64,000 nucleotides of DNA, from positions 62,001 to 126,000 of the IMG/VR virus record IMGVR_UViG_3300021960_000023; one strand, 5' to 3'. Made by a program: the position numbers and the translations under genes. The DNA is from a virus. Every line of letters begins with the position of its first letter. The stretch's first letter is position 1. Shown piece after piece: positions 8,772-16,271 of this stretch. The notes under the pieces were generated by a model. That model did not search any database. It was not told the DNA's origin and saw only the letters and a program-made list of their open reading frames with translations.

Positions 8772-9212
8772 ATGAAAGAATTAGGAATGAGTTTAGTAGG
8801 ATGTTTAGCAATAGGATTATTCTTTGTTGCTAAAGTATATCCAAATCTTGAGTATACTGGTTATAGCAGTAACCAATCTTGTACTGGTGAATGCTATGAA
8901 GAATATGTTAAAGTGAATGGAACATCAGTAGAAATAGAACAAAAAAAGAAAGCACTAGCTGCGGGTGATCCGTTTAGTTCAATTAAACCTTTATGGGCTG
9001 GTTGTGCTGCATGTCATGGAGTAGATGGTGGCGGAGGTGTAGGACCTAAACTTGCTGGTCAATCATCAGACTATATAATTAATAGACTTACAGCATACAA
9101 GAACAACGAACAGGTAGGACCAATGAGTGCTATGATGTGGGGTCAAGCAGGTATGCTATCAGATAATGATATAGATACTATAGGAAAATTCATACAGGAG
9201 ACAATGAAATGA
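8772..9212 (+). CDS. Class I c-type cytochrome
   Basis: A 146-residue cytochrome c-like protein. The N-terminus (about 4-22) is a signal anchor that would place the haem domain in the periplasm. The haem-binding motif is C78-A-A-C81-H82. Downstream are GGVGPKLAGQ, the helix RLTAYKNNEQVGPM and AMMWGQAGMLSDNDI, which supplies a methionine axial ligand (M118 to M128 region). An extra CTGEC pair (C37, C41) lies before the haem domain. Haem attachment would depend on host Ccm machinery. It sits between nrdB and glutaredoxin, overlapping the latter by 4 nt. A role in keeping host respiration going during infection is inference. Full length, no damage seen. Confidence 0.9.
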   Translation: MKELGMSLVGCLAIGLFFVAKVYPNLEYTGYSSNQSCTGECYEEYVKVNGTSVEIEQKKKALAAGDPFSSIKPLWAGCAACHGVDGGGGVGPKLAGQSSDYIINRLTAYKNNEQVGPMSAMMWGQAGMLSDNDIDTIGKFIQETMK

Positions 9213-9442
9213 TAGAGATTTATGGAAAAAAACCATGTCCTTTCTGTGATAGAGCAATACAGCTTTGTGAAAAAGAAAATTTAGAATACACATATAAACT
9301 ATTGGGCAAAGATTTTAACAGAGAAGAAATGCTAGAAATATTTCCTAATGCAAGAACCTTTCCTCAGATAAAGATAGAAGGAAAATCAATTGGTGGATAT
9401 ACGGAGCTAGTAGAATGGCACGGAGATCCGCGATATGGATAA
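9209..9442 (+). CDS. grx: Glutaredoxin
   Basis: A 77-residue thioredoxin-fold protein with active site C10-P-F-C13, cis-proline motif TFPQIKI (about 49-55) and the glutathione-binding GGYTEL. In T4-like phages glutaredoxin (NrdC in T4) supplies electrons to ribonucleotide reductase, and the operon position after nrdA-nrdB fits that role. It overlaps the cytochrome gene by 4 nt and the next small gene by 8 nt. Confidence 0.93.
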   Translation: MIEIYGKKPCPFCDRAIQLCEKENLEYTYKLLGKDFNREEMLEIFPNARTFPQIKIEGKSIGGYTELVEWHGDPRYG

Positions 9443-9584
9443 TATTATAATCGATTGTGAATTTTGTTTTATACGTACAGTTATAAAAGTAGAGGATGAT
9501 CAGGCTATAGCTAAGTACTGCCCGATATGTGGAGAGACTCCAGAGATCGAAACCGACGAGGAAGAGCTTTTATTTGATTCATAA
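9435..9584 (+). CDS. Small zinc-ribbon protein
   Basis: A 49-residue protein, MDNIIIDCEFC at the start, overlapping the glutaredoxin 3' end by 8 nt. Two cysteine pairs, C8-x2-C11 and C29-x2-C32, form a plausible four-cysteine zinc ribbon, followed by an acidic tail ending LLFDS. Such mini zinc ribbons are common and functionally unassigned in T4-like marine phages. The stop codon overlaps the late promoter of the next gene. Confidence 0.65.
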   Translation: MDNIIIDCEFCFIRTVIKVEDDQAIAKYCPICGETPEIETDEEELLFDS

Positions 9585-9587
9585 ATA
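9580..9587 (+). promoter_or_regulatory. Late promoter (CATAAATA), leaderless layout
   Basis: CATAAATA lies exactly 13 nt before the ATG at 9593. With T4 late-promoter geometry the transcript would start at the A of that ATG. It overlaps the stop codon of the zinc-ribbon gene. Confidence 0.6.
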
Positions 9588-9592
9588 CTATT

Positions 9593-10015
9593 ATGGATTG
9601 GATATATAAAGGCAAAACATTCGTACCACCAGAAGACTTCTCTCCCGAGAAGATGTATGGATTCATTTATCAGATAAGAAATACTGAGAATGATATGAAG
9701 TACATAGGCAAGAAATTCTTTTGGAGTAAGAAAACCCTCCCACCTTTAAAGGGACAAAAAAGAAAAAGAAGATCAATCGTTGAATCTGATTGGCGTAAGT
9801 ATTGCGGTTCTTCCAAAAGATTAGTAGAAGATATAGCCGAAGTAGGACTGGATAAGTTCCACAGAGAGATACTTTATATTGGTACTATGAAAGGAGAACT
9901 AGCCTACATGGAAGCTAAACTCCAGTTTGATCATGAGGTATTACTAAAAGATGACTATTATAATGGCATTATTAATATCAGATTGGGATCAAATAGTGTA
10001 AATATATTGAAATAA
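9593..10015 (+). CDS. GIY-YIG endonuclease-family protein (SegE-like)
   Basis: A 140-residue protein with a degenerate GIY-YIG nuclease core: YGFIYQIRN (about 21-29) followed by MKYIGKKFFW (about 36-45) and SDWRKYCGSS, where Tyr, Arg and Lys of the family recur. The C-terminal GIINIRLGS matches the conserved end of the small SegE-like proteins widespread in T4-like phages. These are free-standing nuclease relatives; activity is not shown. No Shine-Dalgarno precedes the ATG, which fits the leaderless late promoter 13 nt upstream. Confidence 0.75.
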   Translation: MDWIYKGKTFVPPEDFSPEKMYGFIYQIRNTENDMKYIGKKFFWSKKTLPPLKGQKRKRRSIVESDWRKYCGSSKRLVEDIAEVGLDKFHREILYIGTMKGELAYMEAKLQFDHEVLLKDDYYNGIINIRLGSNSVNILK

Positions 10016-10019
10016 AAGG

Positions 10020-10048
10020 TTTACATTGGCTTAAAACTATGGTATAAT
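10020..10048 (+). promoter_or_regulatory. Early sigma70-like promoter, leaderless layout
   Basis: -35 TTTACA at 10020-10025, 17-bp spacer, -10 TATAAT at 10043-10048 preceded by TGG. The ATG at 10055 is 7 nt after the last base of the -10, so the predicted +1 is the start codon itself. Confidence 0.75.
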
Positions 10049-10054
10049 ACATAC

Positions 10055-10480
10055 ATGGTAAAAGATAATATAATACAGTTTCCAACCCCAGAGCAAGTTA
10101 GCAAAAAAGAAGCAGAAGAGATTATAAATCAAGCTTCAAATGAATGCAATGAACTAGCCCAACATCTTTGTCATGTACTAGCAGAAGAGATATTTGCAGC
10201 AGACCATTACTTTGAAGATGCGGAATACTTCGATGAGACTTATCAGGAGTCTCGAGACATATATGTTATAACAAACTTAATTAACGCAATGTTATTAAGA
10301 CAACTAGAAATACCACACACATTACAAAGATCGCTAGATAAGCTTTACATTAAGATAAAGCAGTTAGCACAATTACCAGAGCAAGACTTCGAGGTAAGCT
10401 TTGACCCTGAGTTCGAGGTAACATTCGAACCAGATTTTGATATAAATGATGAGGATGATAAGGATGATACAGATACATAA
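10055..10480 (+). CDS. Hypothetical acidic protein
   Basis: A 141-residue protein with a helical core (about 15-110) and a very acidic tail (about 115-141) built of FEVSFDPEFEVTFEPDFD-type repeats and a final Asp run. The start is fixed by the early promoter just upstream; there is no Shine-Dalgarno. Its 3' end overlaps the ligase gene by 35 nt in another frame. An acidic tail can mimic DNA or bind basic partners, but nothing in the sequence names a partner. Confidence 0.6.
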   Translation: MVKDNIIQFPTPEQVSKKEAEEIINQASNECNELAQHLCHVLAEEIFAADHYFEDAEYFDETYQESRDIYVITNLINAMLLRQLEIPHTLQRSLDKLYIKIKQLAQLPEQDFEVSFDPEFEVTFEPDFDINDEDDKDDTDT

Positions 10481-11576
10481 GTTACCCACACTTTACAAAA
10501 GGGATTCAACAGGAAAAATTAGGGAATGGACTCAGTCATACCAAACAGGTATAACTCCAGGCACATTTACTATCTCTGGGGTAAAGAATGGCAAAATGGT
10601 TCAAAGCGGATTAAATAGTTCTGAAGCTAAAAACGTAGGTAGATCTAATGCTACTACAGCAGATGAACAAGCACAGAAAGAAGCCGAAGCCAAATGGCAA
10701 ATAAACCTAGATGGTGAATATTTCCAAACAATAGATTCAGTAGATACTTACGATAAGTTTAAACCTATGTTGGCTCAAGACTATACTAAACGTCCACAAG
10801 ATTTTGGTTGGTCACAGCCTAAGCTAGATGGTATTAGATGTATTGCTAGAAAAGATGGATTATATACTAGAGCAGGTAAAGAGATTACAACATGCGATCA
10901 CATATTCCAAGAACTAAAACCTTTCTTTGAATCACAACCAAATATGATATTAGATGGTGAACTATATAACCACGAGCTTAAATCAGACTTTAACAAGATT
11001 ACTTCTTTAGTTAGAAAAGTAAAACCTAGTAGCTTAGAAAAAGAAGAATGCTATAAACTAGTTCAATATCATGTATATGATGTTTATGATCCATCGTTTA
11101 AAGAATGGAACTTCGAACAAAGAATACATTTTGTGCATATTATGATTCCAGGTAAAACTTGTAAAGCAGTAGAAACAACACAAACTAAAACACAAGATCA
11201 ACTAGATGCTTTATATTCTGCTTATACTGAACATGGATATGAAGGTCAAATGGTTCGTAATAATACACCTTATGAAAACAAAAGGTCTAAGAATCTTCTT
11301 AAAAGAAAAGAATTTATCACTGAAGAATTTAACGTATTAGAAGTTATGGAAGGTGATGGAAATTGGGCAGGTTATGCTAAACACTTTAGATTAGAACTAG
11401 GAGATGGAAGAGAATTTAAAAGTGGCGTAAGAGGTAATTTCGATACACTAAAAGAACTATTAAACAACCCTGACAAACCTACTTGGGTCACTGTTAGATA
11501 TTTTGAAAAAACACCAGATGGCATTCCCCGCTTTCCGGTTGTAATTGATTGGGGAAAAGGTAAAAGGATAGATTAA
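10446..11576 (+). CDS. ATP-dependent DNA ligase
   Basis: A 376-residue ligase that seals nicks using ATP, the role of gp30 in T4. Motif I is KLDGIR, with the AMP-accepting lysine at about residue 127. Motif Ia-like LYTRAGKEI, motif III-like ILDGELY, motif IV-like EGQMVR and the motif V lysines LLKRKEF follow in order, then an OB-fold domain. An N-terminal extension of about 75 residues (LYKRDSTGKIREW) resembles a WGR-like module. The start is uncertain: 10464 (MIQIHK), with GAGG 9 nt upstream, is as good as 10446. It overlaps the previous gene and ends TAATG on rnh. It is distinct from T4 gp30 in size. Confidence 0.9.
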   Translation: MMRMIRMIQIHKLPTLYKRDSTGKIREWTQSYQTGITPGTFTISGVKNGKMVQSGLNSSEAKNVGRSNATTADEQAQKEAEAKWQINLDGEYFQTIDSVDTYDKFKPMLAQDYTKRPQDFGWSQPKLDGIRCIARKDGLYTRAGKEITTCDHIFQELKPFFESQPNMILDGELYNHELKSDFNKITSLVRKVKPSSLEKEECYKLVQYHVYDVYDPSFKEWNFEQRIHFVHIMIPGKTCKAVETTQTKTQDQLDALYSAYTEHGYEGQMVRNNTPYENKRSKNLLKRKEFITEEFNVLEVMEGDGNWAGYAKHFRLELGDGREFKSGVRGNFDTLKELLNNPDKPTWVTVRYFEKTPDGIPRFPVVIDWGKGKRID

Positions 11577-12430
11577 TGATTATAGTAGATTATTCACAGA
11601 TTGCTCTTAGCAATATAATAGTACAAAAGATAGATGATAAAGACCTAATTAGGCATATGATTCTAAACTCTCTGCGTATGTACAACAAAAAATATAGAGA
11701 TGAATACGGCCAAATGGTCTTAGCATGCGATGGTTTTAATACCTGGAGAAAAGATTTCTTTCCAGAATATAAAGGTGCACGTAAAAAGAATAGAGCTAAA
11801 TCTGACTTAGATTGGAATAACATCTTTACATCTTTAAATGAAATAAGAGAAGAGATTAAACAAAACTTCCCATGGAAAGTATTACACCTAGATGGTACTG
11901 AAGCAGATGATATTATTGGTACACTAACTAATCAAACCCAAGAGTTTGGTCAGCATGAACCAGTTATGATTATATCATCGGACAAAGACTTTATACAATT
12001 ACATAAGTTTAATAATGTAAAACAATTTAGCCCAATACAAAAGAAGTTAGTTCAAGATCCTCACCCTATTACATATAAGTGGAATCATATCATGCGTGGC
12101 GACTCAGGCGATGGTATACCCAACGTCTTATCACCAGATGATACGTTTATGACTGAATCACACCAGAATCAATTAAGACAAACTAGAGTCGATGAATGGA
12201 TAAATAACTTAGATAACCTAAGAGAATTAATGGGGGATGAAATATATCGTAACTTCCAAAGGAATCAAACGTTAATTGATTTTGACTTTATTCCAGAAGC
12301 TATCCAAAATAACATTATAAATACTTTTAACGAGACAAAACCAGCACCAAGAATGAAGGTATTGACTTACTTAATAAACAACAGATGCAATCAATTGATT
12401 GAATGCGTAGAGGAATTTTACAATGGCTAA
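11576..12430 (+). CDS. rnh: RNase H / 5'-3' nuclease (T4 rnh-like)
   Basis: A 284-residue FEN-like nuclease that removes RNA primers and flaps during lagging-strand synthesis. Acidic metal-binding motifs are visible in order: IVDYSQ (N-terminus), LACDGFNTWRKDFFPEYKG (about 43-61), GTEADDIIGTL (about 103-113), SSDKDF (about 134-139) and RGDSGDGIPN (about 175-184, helix-hairpin-helix region). It directly follows ligase (TAATG), so the pair can process and seal Okazaki fragments. Confidence 0.92.
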   Translation: MIIVDYSQIALSNIIVQKIDDKDLIRHMILNSLRMYNKKYRDEYGQMVLACDGFNTWRKDFFPEYKGARKKNRAKSDLDWNNIFTSLNEIREEIKQNFPWKVLHLDGTEADDIIGTLTNQTQEFGQHEPVMIISSDKDFIQLHKFNNVKQFSPIQKKLVQDPHPITYKWNHIMRGDSGDGIPNVLSPDDTFMTESHQNQLRQTRVDEWINNLDNLRELMGDEIYRNFQRNQTLIDFDFIPEAIQNNIINTFNETKPAPRMKVLTYLINNRCNQLIECVEEFYNG

Positions 12431-12905
12431 ATTATTAATACCTGAAGTACTAGAATTAGTATCAAAGGCAAAAACCAAAAAAGAAAAAGTTGAGATATTA
12501 CAAAAACATAATCATCCAGCTTTAAAAGATATTATAAGGGTCGCATGCGATGACGACGTAGTATCTTTATTACCAGAAGGCACCCCGCCTTATCAGAAAG
12601 ACGATGCACCTATAGGATATAGTGTATCATCTTTATATAAAGTACACAAACAATTTAAATACTTTTTTAAAGGACCAATTGGAAATCAAGTAAAGCCAGT
12701 CCGTAGAGAAAGTTTATTTATTAATGCATTAGAAAGTATACATCCGATAGAAGCAGAATTACTTTGTCTAGCAAAAGATAAAAAATCAGACTTAGATCCT
12801 AAGTTTTATAATGAAGTTTTCCCAGGGTTAATTGTTAAGGTTCATAAACCGAAAGCAGTTAAGAAAGCAACAAAAACTAAAAAGGAGAAAAAGCCTATGA
12901 AATAA
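12423..12905 (+). CDS. Conserved T4-like marine phage protein (DUF6433-like)
   Basis: A 160-residue protein. LELVSKAKTKKEKVEILQKH, the turn LLPEGTPPYQKDD and FKYFFKGPIGN match a family I recall as DUF6433, conserved in T4-like cyanophages and pelagiphages next to replication genes. The C-terminus is lysine-rich (about 140-160), as in nucleic-acid-associated proteins. It overlaps rnh by 8 nt. The function is unknown. Confidence 0.75.
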   Translation: MAKLLIPEVLELVSKAKTKKEKVEILQKHNHPALKDIIRVACDDDVVSLLPEGTPPYQKDDAPIGYSVSSLYKVHKQFKYFFKGPIGNQVKPVRRESLFINALESIHPIEAELLCLAKDKKSDLDPKFYNEVFPGLIVKVHKPKAVKKATKTKKEKKPMK

Positions 12906-12948
12906 ACTCTTAATTATGTAATTTTAACCGACAACAAAGGGAGATGAT

Positions 12949-13107
12949 ATGATTACATCCGAGCGACTTAAGAAAGATCAAAGGGAAGCGTTTCGCTATA
13001 AAAGGCGATTAAGGGAGAAAGGGAAAGATGGTAAAGCTTTTAGAATGGGAAAAAAAGCAATCAATCTAACTCATCACATTCGAGAATTACAAACAATAGG
13101 AGGATAG
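12949..13107 (+). CDS. Small basic protein
   Basis: A 52-residue, Arg/Lys-rich protein (MITSERLKKDQREAFRYK at the start) with a strong AAGGGAG ribosome site 5-7 nt upstream. No family is recognised. It fills most of the gap between the DUF6433-like gene and the folded leader at 13115, and its codon use and direction match the neighbours. Confidence 0.5.
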   Translation: MITSERLKKDQREAFRYKRRLREKGKDGKAFRMGKKAINLTHHIRELQTIGG

Positions 13108-13114
13108 ATTATTA

Positions 13115-13146
13115 GGGGAAGCCCTGGTAATCACTAGGGCGAACCC
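13115..13146 (+). ncRNA. Nested stem-loop in leader of next gene, unassigned
   Basis: Inner 7-bp stem GCCCTGG/CTAGGGC (13121-13127 with 13134-13140, one G-U pair) closing a 6-nt loop, flanked by an outer GGG/CCC pairing (13115-13118 with 13144-13146). It ends 6 nt before the next start codon and is not followed by a T run, so a leader element or translational control hairpin is more likely than a terminator. I could not match it to a known riboswitch. Confidence 0.4.
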
Positions 13147-13152
13147 ACAATT

Positions 13153-13362
13153 ATGATGACAACAAGCACAGAATTACACACCTATCAAAGAGGTGAAAGA
13201 AAATCAAAAGTCTTTCGTTCATACGAAGGATTCTACGTAGAATTTTACGTTGGTGGTAAACTAGTAGAGCGAAGAGCTTTATATGAACACTCAGAAACAT
13301 ATGCAGAAAATGCAGCAGAAAATTTTGTAGACGAGGTGATTACTTTAAATGAAGGAGAATAA
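13153..13362 (+). CDS. Hypothetical protein
   Basis: A 69-residue protein, beta-rich by pattern (SYEGFYVEFYVGGKLVERRAL), acidic at the C-terminus. It resembles short cyanophage proteins of unknown role. No clear Shine-Dalgarno is seen; a folded leader element lies directly upstream. Overlaps the next gene by 14 nt. Confidence 0.55.
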   Translation: MMTTSTELHTYQRGERKSKVFRSYEGFYVEFYVGGKLVERRALYEHSETYAENAAENFVDEVITLNEGE

Positions 13363-13642
13363 ATTTGATCCTAAAGAGCTAGCGAATTCAAAACGAATAT
13401 TTAAATCAGCAACTCCAAAATATACTCTTGATTGGTATATTAAATGGGTAGCTTCAGCATTTGTTTTATCAGCTATGTCAATTAGAGGAATAGAAGGATA
13501 TGCATTTACGGATGTGGTTCTATCTATGATAGGAATATCACTATGGCTTATCGTTAGTATTATATGGAACGATAGAGCTCTTATATTACTGAATGGTTTA
13601 GGACTAGGTTTACTATTAAGAACTTTTGCACAATCAATTTAG
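13349..13642 (+). CDS. Two-pass inner-membrane protein (DUF6552-like)
   Basis: A 97-residue protein with two or three hydrophobic segments (about 29-47, 54-72, 77-94) and a central IIWNDRALILLN motif. That pattern recalls a small membrane family conserved in T4-like cyanophages (DUF6552, from memory). GAAGGAG precedes the ATG inside the upstream gene. Function unknown; holin activity is possible for any such protein but nothing supports it. Confidence 0.6.
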   Translation: MKENKFDPKELANSKRIFKSATPKYTLDWYIKWVASAFVLSAMSIRGIEGYAFTDVVLSMIGISLWLIVSIIWNDRALILLNGLGLGLLLRTFAQSI

Positions 13643-13645
13643 GGG

Positions 13646-13674
13646 TTTACAAACACCTTGAACTGTGGTATAAT
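13646..13674 (+). promoter_or_regulatory. Early sigma70-like promoter, leaderless layout
   Basis: -35 TTTACA at 13646-13651, 17-bp spacer, extended -10 TGGTATAAT with TATAAT at 13669-13674. The predicted +1 (about 13681) is next to the ATG at 13682, which decides that start over an upstream ATG at 13658 that lies inside the promoter. Confidence 0.75.
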
Positions 13675-13681
13675 ATACATT

Positions 13682-14002
13682 ATGATTCAAATACTAAGAG
13701 AAATAACAGACTGGGGTAACCAGCAAATATCAAATGGCGACTATTATGTTAATAGTCATGGATATCTTATTGGCTATATGCCAAGAGGTAAAGCTTACAA
13801 AGAGTTTAAAAATCCAATAAAGCAGTTTTCCAAATCAAGACGTAAATTCCAACTTATTGGCGAATGGCCAGAAGAATTACCAGATGGAGCAATAACTGTG
13901 AAAGGCAGTAAAGGCAATACATACACAATCATCGATAACAAATGCTCTTGCCCCGGATTTAAATTCAGGGGTCAGTGCAAACACCTGGAGCAAGCAGCAT
14001 GA
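13682..14002 (+). CDS. SWIM zinc-finger protein
   Basis: A 106-residue protein whose C-terminus holds C-S-C-P-G-F-K-F-R-G-Q-C-K-H, the CxCx(n)CxH SWIM zinc finger that binds DNA or proteins. The N-terminal about 75 residues are unassigned. An ATG at 13658 would add eight residues, but it lies within the promoter and upstream of the predicted transcript start, so 13682 is chosen. Start of the next gene overlaps by 4 nt. Confidence 0.75.
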   Translation: MIQILREITDWGNQQISNGDYYVNSHGYLIGYMPRGKAYKEFKNPIKQFSKSRRKFQLIGEWPEELPDGAITVKGSKGNTYTIIDNKCSCPGFKFRGQCKHLEQAA

Positions 14003-14622
14003 ATATATTCGTATTAAACAATGATCCTATTATTGCAGCACAAGAACAATGCGACAAACATGTTGTAAAAATGATACTAGAATCCGGTCAAATGCTATCT
14101 ACAGCACACCGAATGCTAGATGCTACTGAAACACGTGGTCCATCTAAGTCAGGTAAAACAATGGTCAAGAAATGGATCTTTGAAAATGACGAAAGAGAAG
14201 ATACACTATACAAAGCAGTTCACATGTATCACCCATGCACAACTTGGACTATTGAATCTAAAGATAATTATATCTGGCATTACAAACACTTTGTTGCCTT
14301 ATGCGAAGAATATACTTACAGATATGGTAAAGTCCACGTAACAGATACAAGACTTAGAAAACCATTAGAAAGATTACCAGACAATATAGAAGATAATGGA
14401 TTAACACAATTTGCATTAGCAATGAAAGCTTTTCCCGATTGTATTACAGAATGTCCAGTAGAATCATATCAGAATTATTACCATACTAAATTAGCTTATA
14501 TGCCAATGGTATGGTCTAAAAGAAAACAACCAGAATGGTTTAATCCTAAGGCTTATGAAAAAAGCTTTAATAAAATAGACTGGGTAGGTCAAAATTGGGA
14601 GCAAGCAAATGCCAACGTATGA
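13999..14622 (+). CDS. Pyrimidine dimer DNA glycosylase-family protein (DenV-like)
   Basis: A 207-residue protein of the Pyr_excise superfamily that includes T4 endonuclease V. MNIFVLNNDP at the start, CDKHVVKMILESGQMLSTAHR (helical core, about residues 17-37) and the helix SYQNYYHTKLAYM fit a family common in marine phages. T4 DenV cuts at UV-induced pyrimidine dimers, a useful function for phages in sunlit water; this clade is more divergent and its activity is inferred. A start 24 nt upstream is possible, but ATGA coupling to the previous stop supports 13999. Confidence 0.75.
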   Translation: MNIFVLNNDPIIAAQEQCDKHVVKMILESGQMLSTAHRMLDATETRGPSKSGKTMVKKWIFENDEREDTLYKAVHMYHPCTTWTIESKDNYIWHYKHFVALCEEYTYRYGKVHVTDTRLRKPLERLPDNIEDNGLTQFALAMKAFPDCITECPVESYQNYYHTKLAYMPMVWSKRKQPEWFNPKAYEKSFNKIDWVGQNWEQANANV

Positions 14623-14860
14623 TTTTAAAAATTTAGAAACTGGTGAGATAGAGATAGATAGAATAATGACTATTGCTCAGATGGAAGAATATGTTAAAGA
14701 TCCTAATATCACACAACTTATCAATCCGCCTAAACATAATCTTATTGGCGGTAAAGATGGTGCAGTATTGAAACAAGCTGGAGATGGTTGGAAAGAGGTT
14801 CAAGATAGAATAAAAAGCGGTATGCCGCCAGCTGATAGAGGTTTAATTAATACGAAATAA
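14609..14860 (+). CDS. Small conserved phage protein, FmdB-like fold without cysteines
   Basis: An 83-residue protein opening MPTYDFKNLETGEI, the beginning typical of FmdB-type zinc-ribbon proteins, but lacking the cysteine pairs. This cysteine-free version is common in T4-like phages. The middle (MTIAQMEEYVKDPNI) and the conserved proline-lysine-rich loop match that group. Function unknown. Overlaps both neighbours. Confidence 0.65.
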   Translation: MPTYDFKNLETGEIEIDRIMTIAQMEEYVKDPNITQLINPPKHNLIGGKDGAVLKQAGDGWKEVQDRIKSGMPPADRGLINTK

Positions 14861-15516
14861 TGATAGAATATGATCCAATAGAAATCAATACTGATTTAGA
14901 ACAACACACAAAAAAGACTGGTAGGTATTATACCGATCCAGATGGTAATAGATATTATTCTGTTACAACAGTATTATCCATATTAAATAAAGCAGCTATA
15001 ATGGCATGGCGCAAGCGCGTAGGAAACGAAGAAGCAAATCGTATATCTTCGCAAGCTGCTACTCGTGGTACAAAAGTACACGATATGATAGAAAAATATA
15101 TTGTAGGAGAAGATTTTGCTAAGGATAATTTAGTAGCATTATCTAACTTTAAAGATATACAACCTATTATAGATAAGAATTTAACAAAAATCCATGCAGT
15201 CGAAGCAAGGTTATTCTCTAAGCATTTAGGGTTAGCTGGAACAGTAGATTGTGTAGGTATTTGGGATGGCAAACTTAGCATTATTGATTGGAAAACATCC
15301 AAGAAATTTAAAAAGAAAGAGTGGTGCGAAAACTACTTTATGCAAGCTTCCGCGTATGCAATTATGTGGGAAGAAAGAACTGGTATACCTATTACTAATT
15401 TGGTAGTAGCAATTGCTGGTGACGAAGGTACTCAGATCTTTATTGAACATAGAGATGACTGGGATAAAAAATTAATTGAAACTATAACAGAATATAATAG
15501 GAGAAAAAACAAATGA
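14860..15516 (+). CDS. PD-(D/E)XK superfamily nuclease (RecB-like exonuclease)
   Basis: A 218-residue nuclease-fold protein. RGTKVHDMIEKYI (about 69-81) is the first helix. GLAGTVDCVG (about 123-132) and LSIIDWKTSKK (about 137-147) give the D...DxK metal and catalytic residues, and QASAYAIMWEE (about 160-170) is the QxxxY helix of RecB/YqaJ-type exonucleases. It likely acts in phage recombination or host DNA degradation. TAATG junction upstream, ATGA downstream. Confidence 0.85.
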   Translation: MIEYDPIEINTDLEQHTKKTGRYYTDPDGNRYYSVTTVLSILNKAAIMAWRKRVGNEEANRISSQAATRGTKVHDMIEKYIVGEDFAKDNLVALSNFKDIQPIIDKNLTKIHAVEARLFSKHLGLAGTVDCVGIWDGKLSIIDWKTSKKFKKKEWCENYFMQASAYAIMWEERTGIPITNLVVAIAGDEGTQIFIEHRDDWDKKLIETITEYNRRKNK

Positions 15517-16016
15517 TAGGAGTAAACGAAACGTTCCCGACATTCCATATGAATGGAGTAGAAGGAGAAGAAATAGTAACAAGAAATAGTTCCGACTATA
15601 CTGGATGGAGAGTATTTTACTTTTACCCAAAAGACTTTACCTTTATTTGTCCGACAGAGATCTGTGCAATGGATAAATTACTTGGAGAAGCTATCGTGGT
15701 AGGATTTAGTGGAGACAATGAATTCTGTAAAAAAGCTTGGAAAGAATCTAACGAAGCGTTAGGTAATATCAGACATCCACTATTAGCAGATTGCGGATTA
15801 AAATTATCCCATGAACTAGGTATAGTAGACTTTGGAGCACTTGCATCTTTAAGAGCAACATACATTGTTGACCCAGAAGACAAGATCCAACATGTATCAG
15901 TAAATGCATTAGATACAGGAAGAAATGCAGATGAGGTTTTAAGAACTGTACAAGGTCTTAAAGCTGGCGGTTTAACAGGTTGCTCGTGGAATCCGGGTGA
16001 CGATTTTGTGGTATAA
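15513..16016 (+). CDS. Peroxiredoxin (AhpC/TSA family)
   Basis: A 167-residue peroxiredoxin that reduces peroxides. The peroxidatic cysteine is C46 in YPKDFTFICPTE, with the supporting Thr/Pro of PxxxTxxC. A resolving cysteine is likely C157 in the C-terminal GLTGCSWNPGDDF, typical of 2-Cys enzymes. No signal peptide, so cytoplasmic. It could protect the replication complex or ribonucleotide reductase radical from oxidants during infection (inference). It could draw electrons from host thioredoxin or the phage glutaredoxin. Confidence 0.92.
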   Translation: MIGVNETFPTFHMNGVEGEEIVTRNSSDYTGWRVFYFYPKDFTFICPTEICAMDKLLGEAIVVGFSGDNEFCKKAWKESNEALGNIRHPLLADCGLKLSHELGIVDFGALASLRATYIVDPEDKIQHVSVNALDTGRNADEVLRTVQGLKAGGLTGCSWNPGDDFVV

Positions 16017-16019
16017 AAT

Positions 16020-16229
16020 ATGGTAAATTACACAGGACCTTTATTAGAAGCTTTGATTGTAAAATTAGAAGGCGATATCGCAGTAGCAAAGGCTAACATT
16101 AATGTTTACAAAAGAAATGCTGCCGGCATCGGTGAGCATTCAGGTATAGTAGAATCTTTAGAGATAGAGATAGCTAAAATTGCTGAAGCAGATGATAAAA
16201 TTGAAACAATAAGAAAACATTTTATATAA
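16020..16229 (+). CDS. Small helical hypothetical protein
   Basis: A 69-residue, mostly helical protein (LLEALIVKLEGDIAVAKANI) with heptad-like spacing, likely a short coiled coil. It follows the peroxiredoxin gene by 3 nt. It has no recognisable family. Its 3' end contains the start of the tandem late/early promoter region for the next gene. Confidence 0.55.
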   Translation: MVNYTGPLLEALIVKLEGDIAVAKANINVYKRNAAGIGEHSGIVESLEIEIAKIAEADDKIETIRKHFI

Positions 16230-16232
16230 ATA
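16225..16232 (+). promoter_or_regulatory. Late promoter (TATAAATA), tandem with an early promoter
   Basis: TATAAATA overlaps the stop codon of the previous gene and lies 4 nt before the -35 of an early promoter. The predicted late start is about 16238, giving a 34-nt leader to the HAD gene at 16272, while the early promoter would give a leaderless form of the same message. Confidence 0.55.
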
Positions 16233-16236
16233 GTAG

Positions 16237-16265
16237 TTTACAAACCACTAAAACTGTGGTATAAT
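16237..16265 (+). promoter_or_regulatory. Early sigma70-like promoter, leaderless layout
   Basis: -35 TTTACA at 16237-16242, 17-bp spacer, extended -10 TGGTATAAT with TATAAT at 16260-16265. The ATG at 16272 is at the predicted +1. Confidence 0.75.
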
Positions 16266-16271
16266 ACTACT

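Noticed and set aside
13111-13152. Rho-independent terminator
   Set aside because: The hairpin is strong enough but is followed by GAACCCACAATT, without a T run, and an open gene starts 6 nt later.
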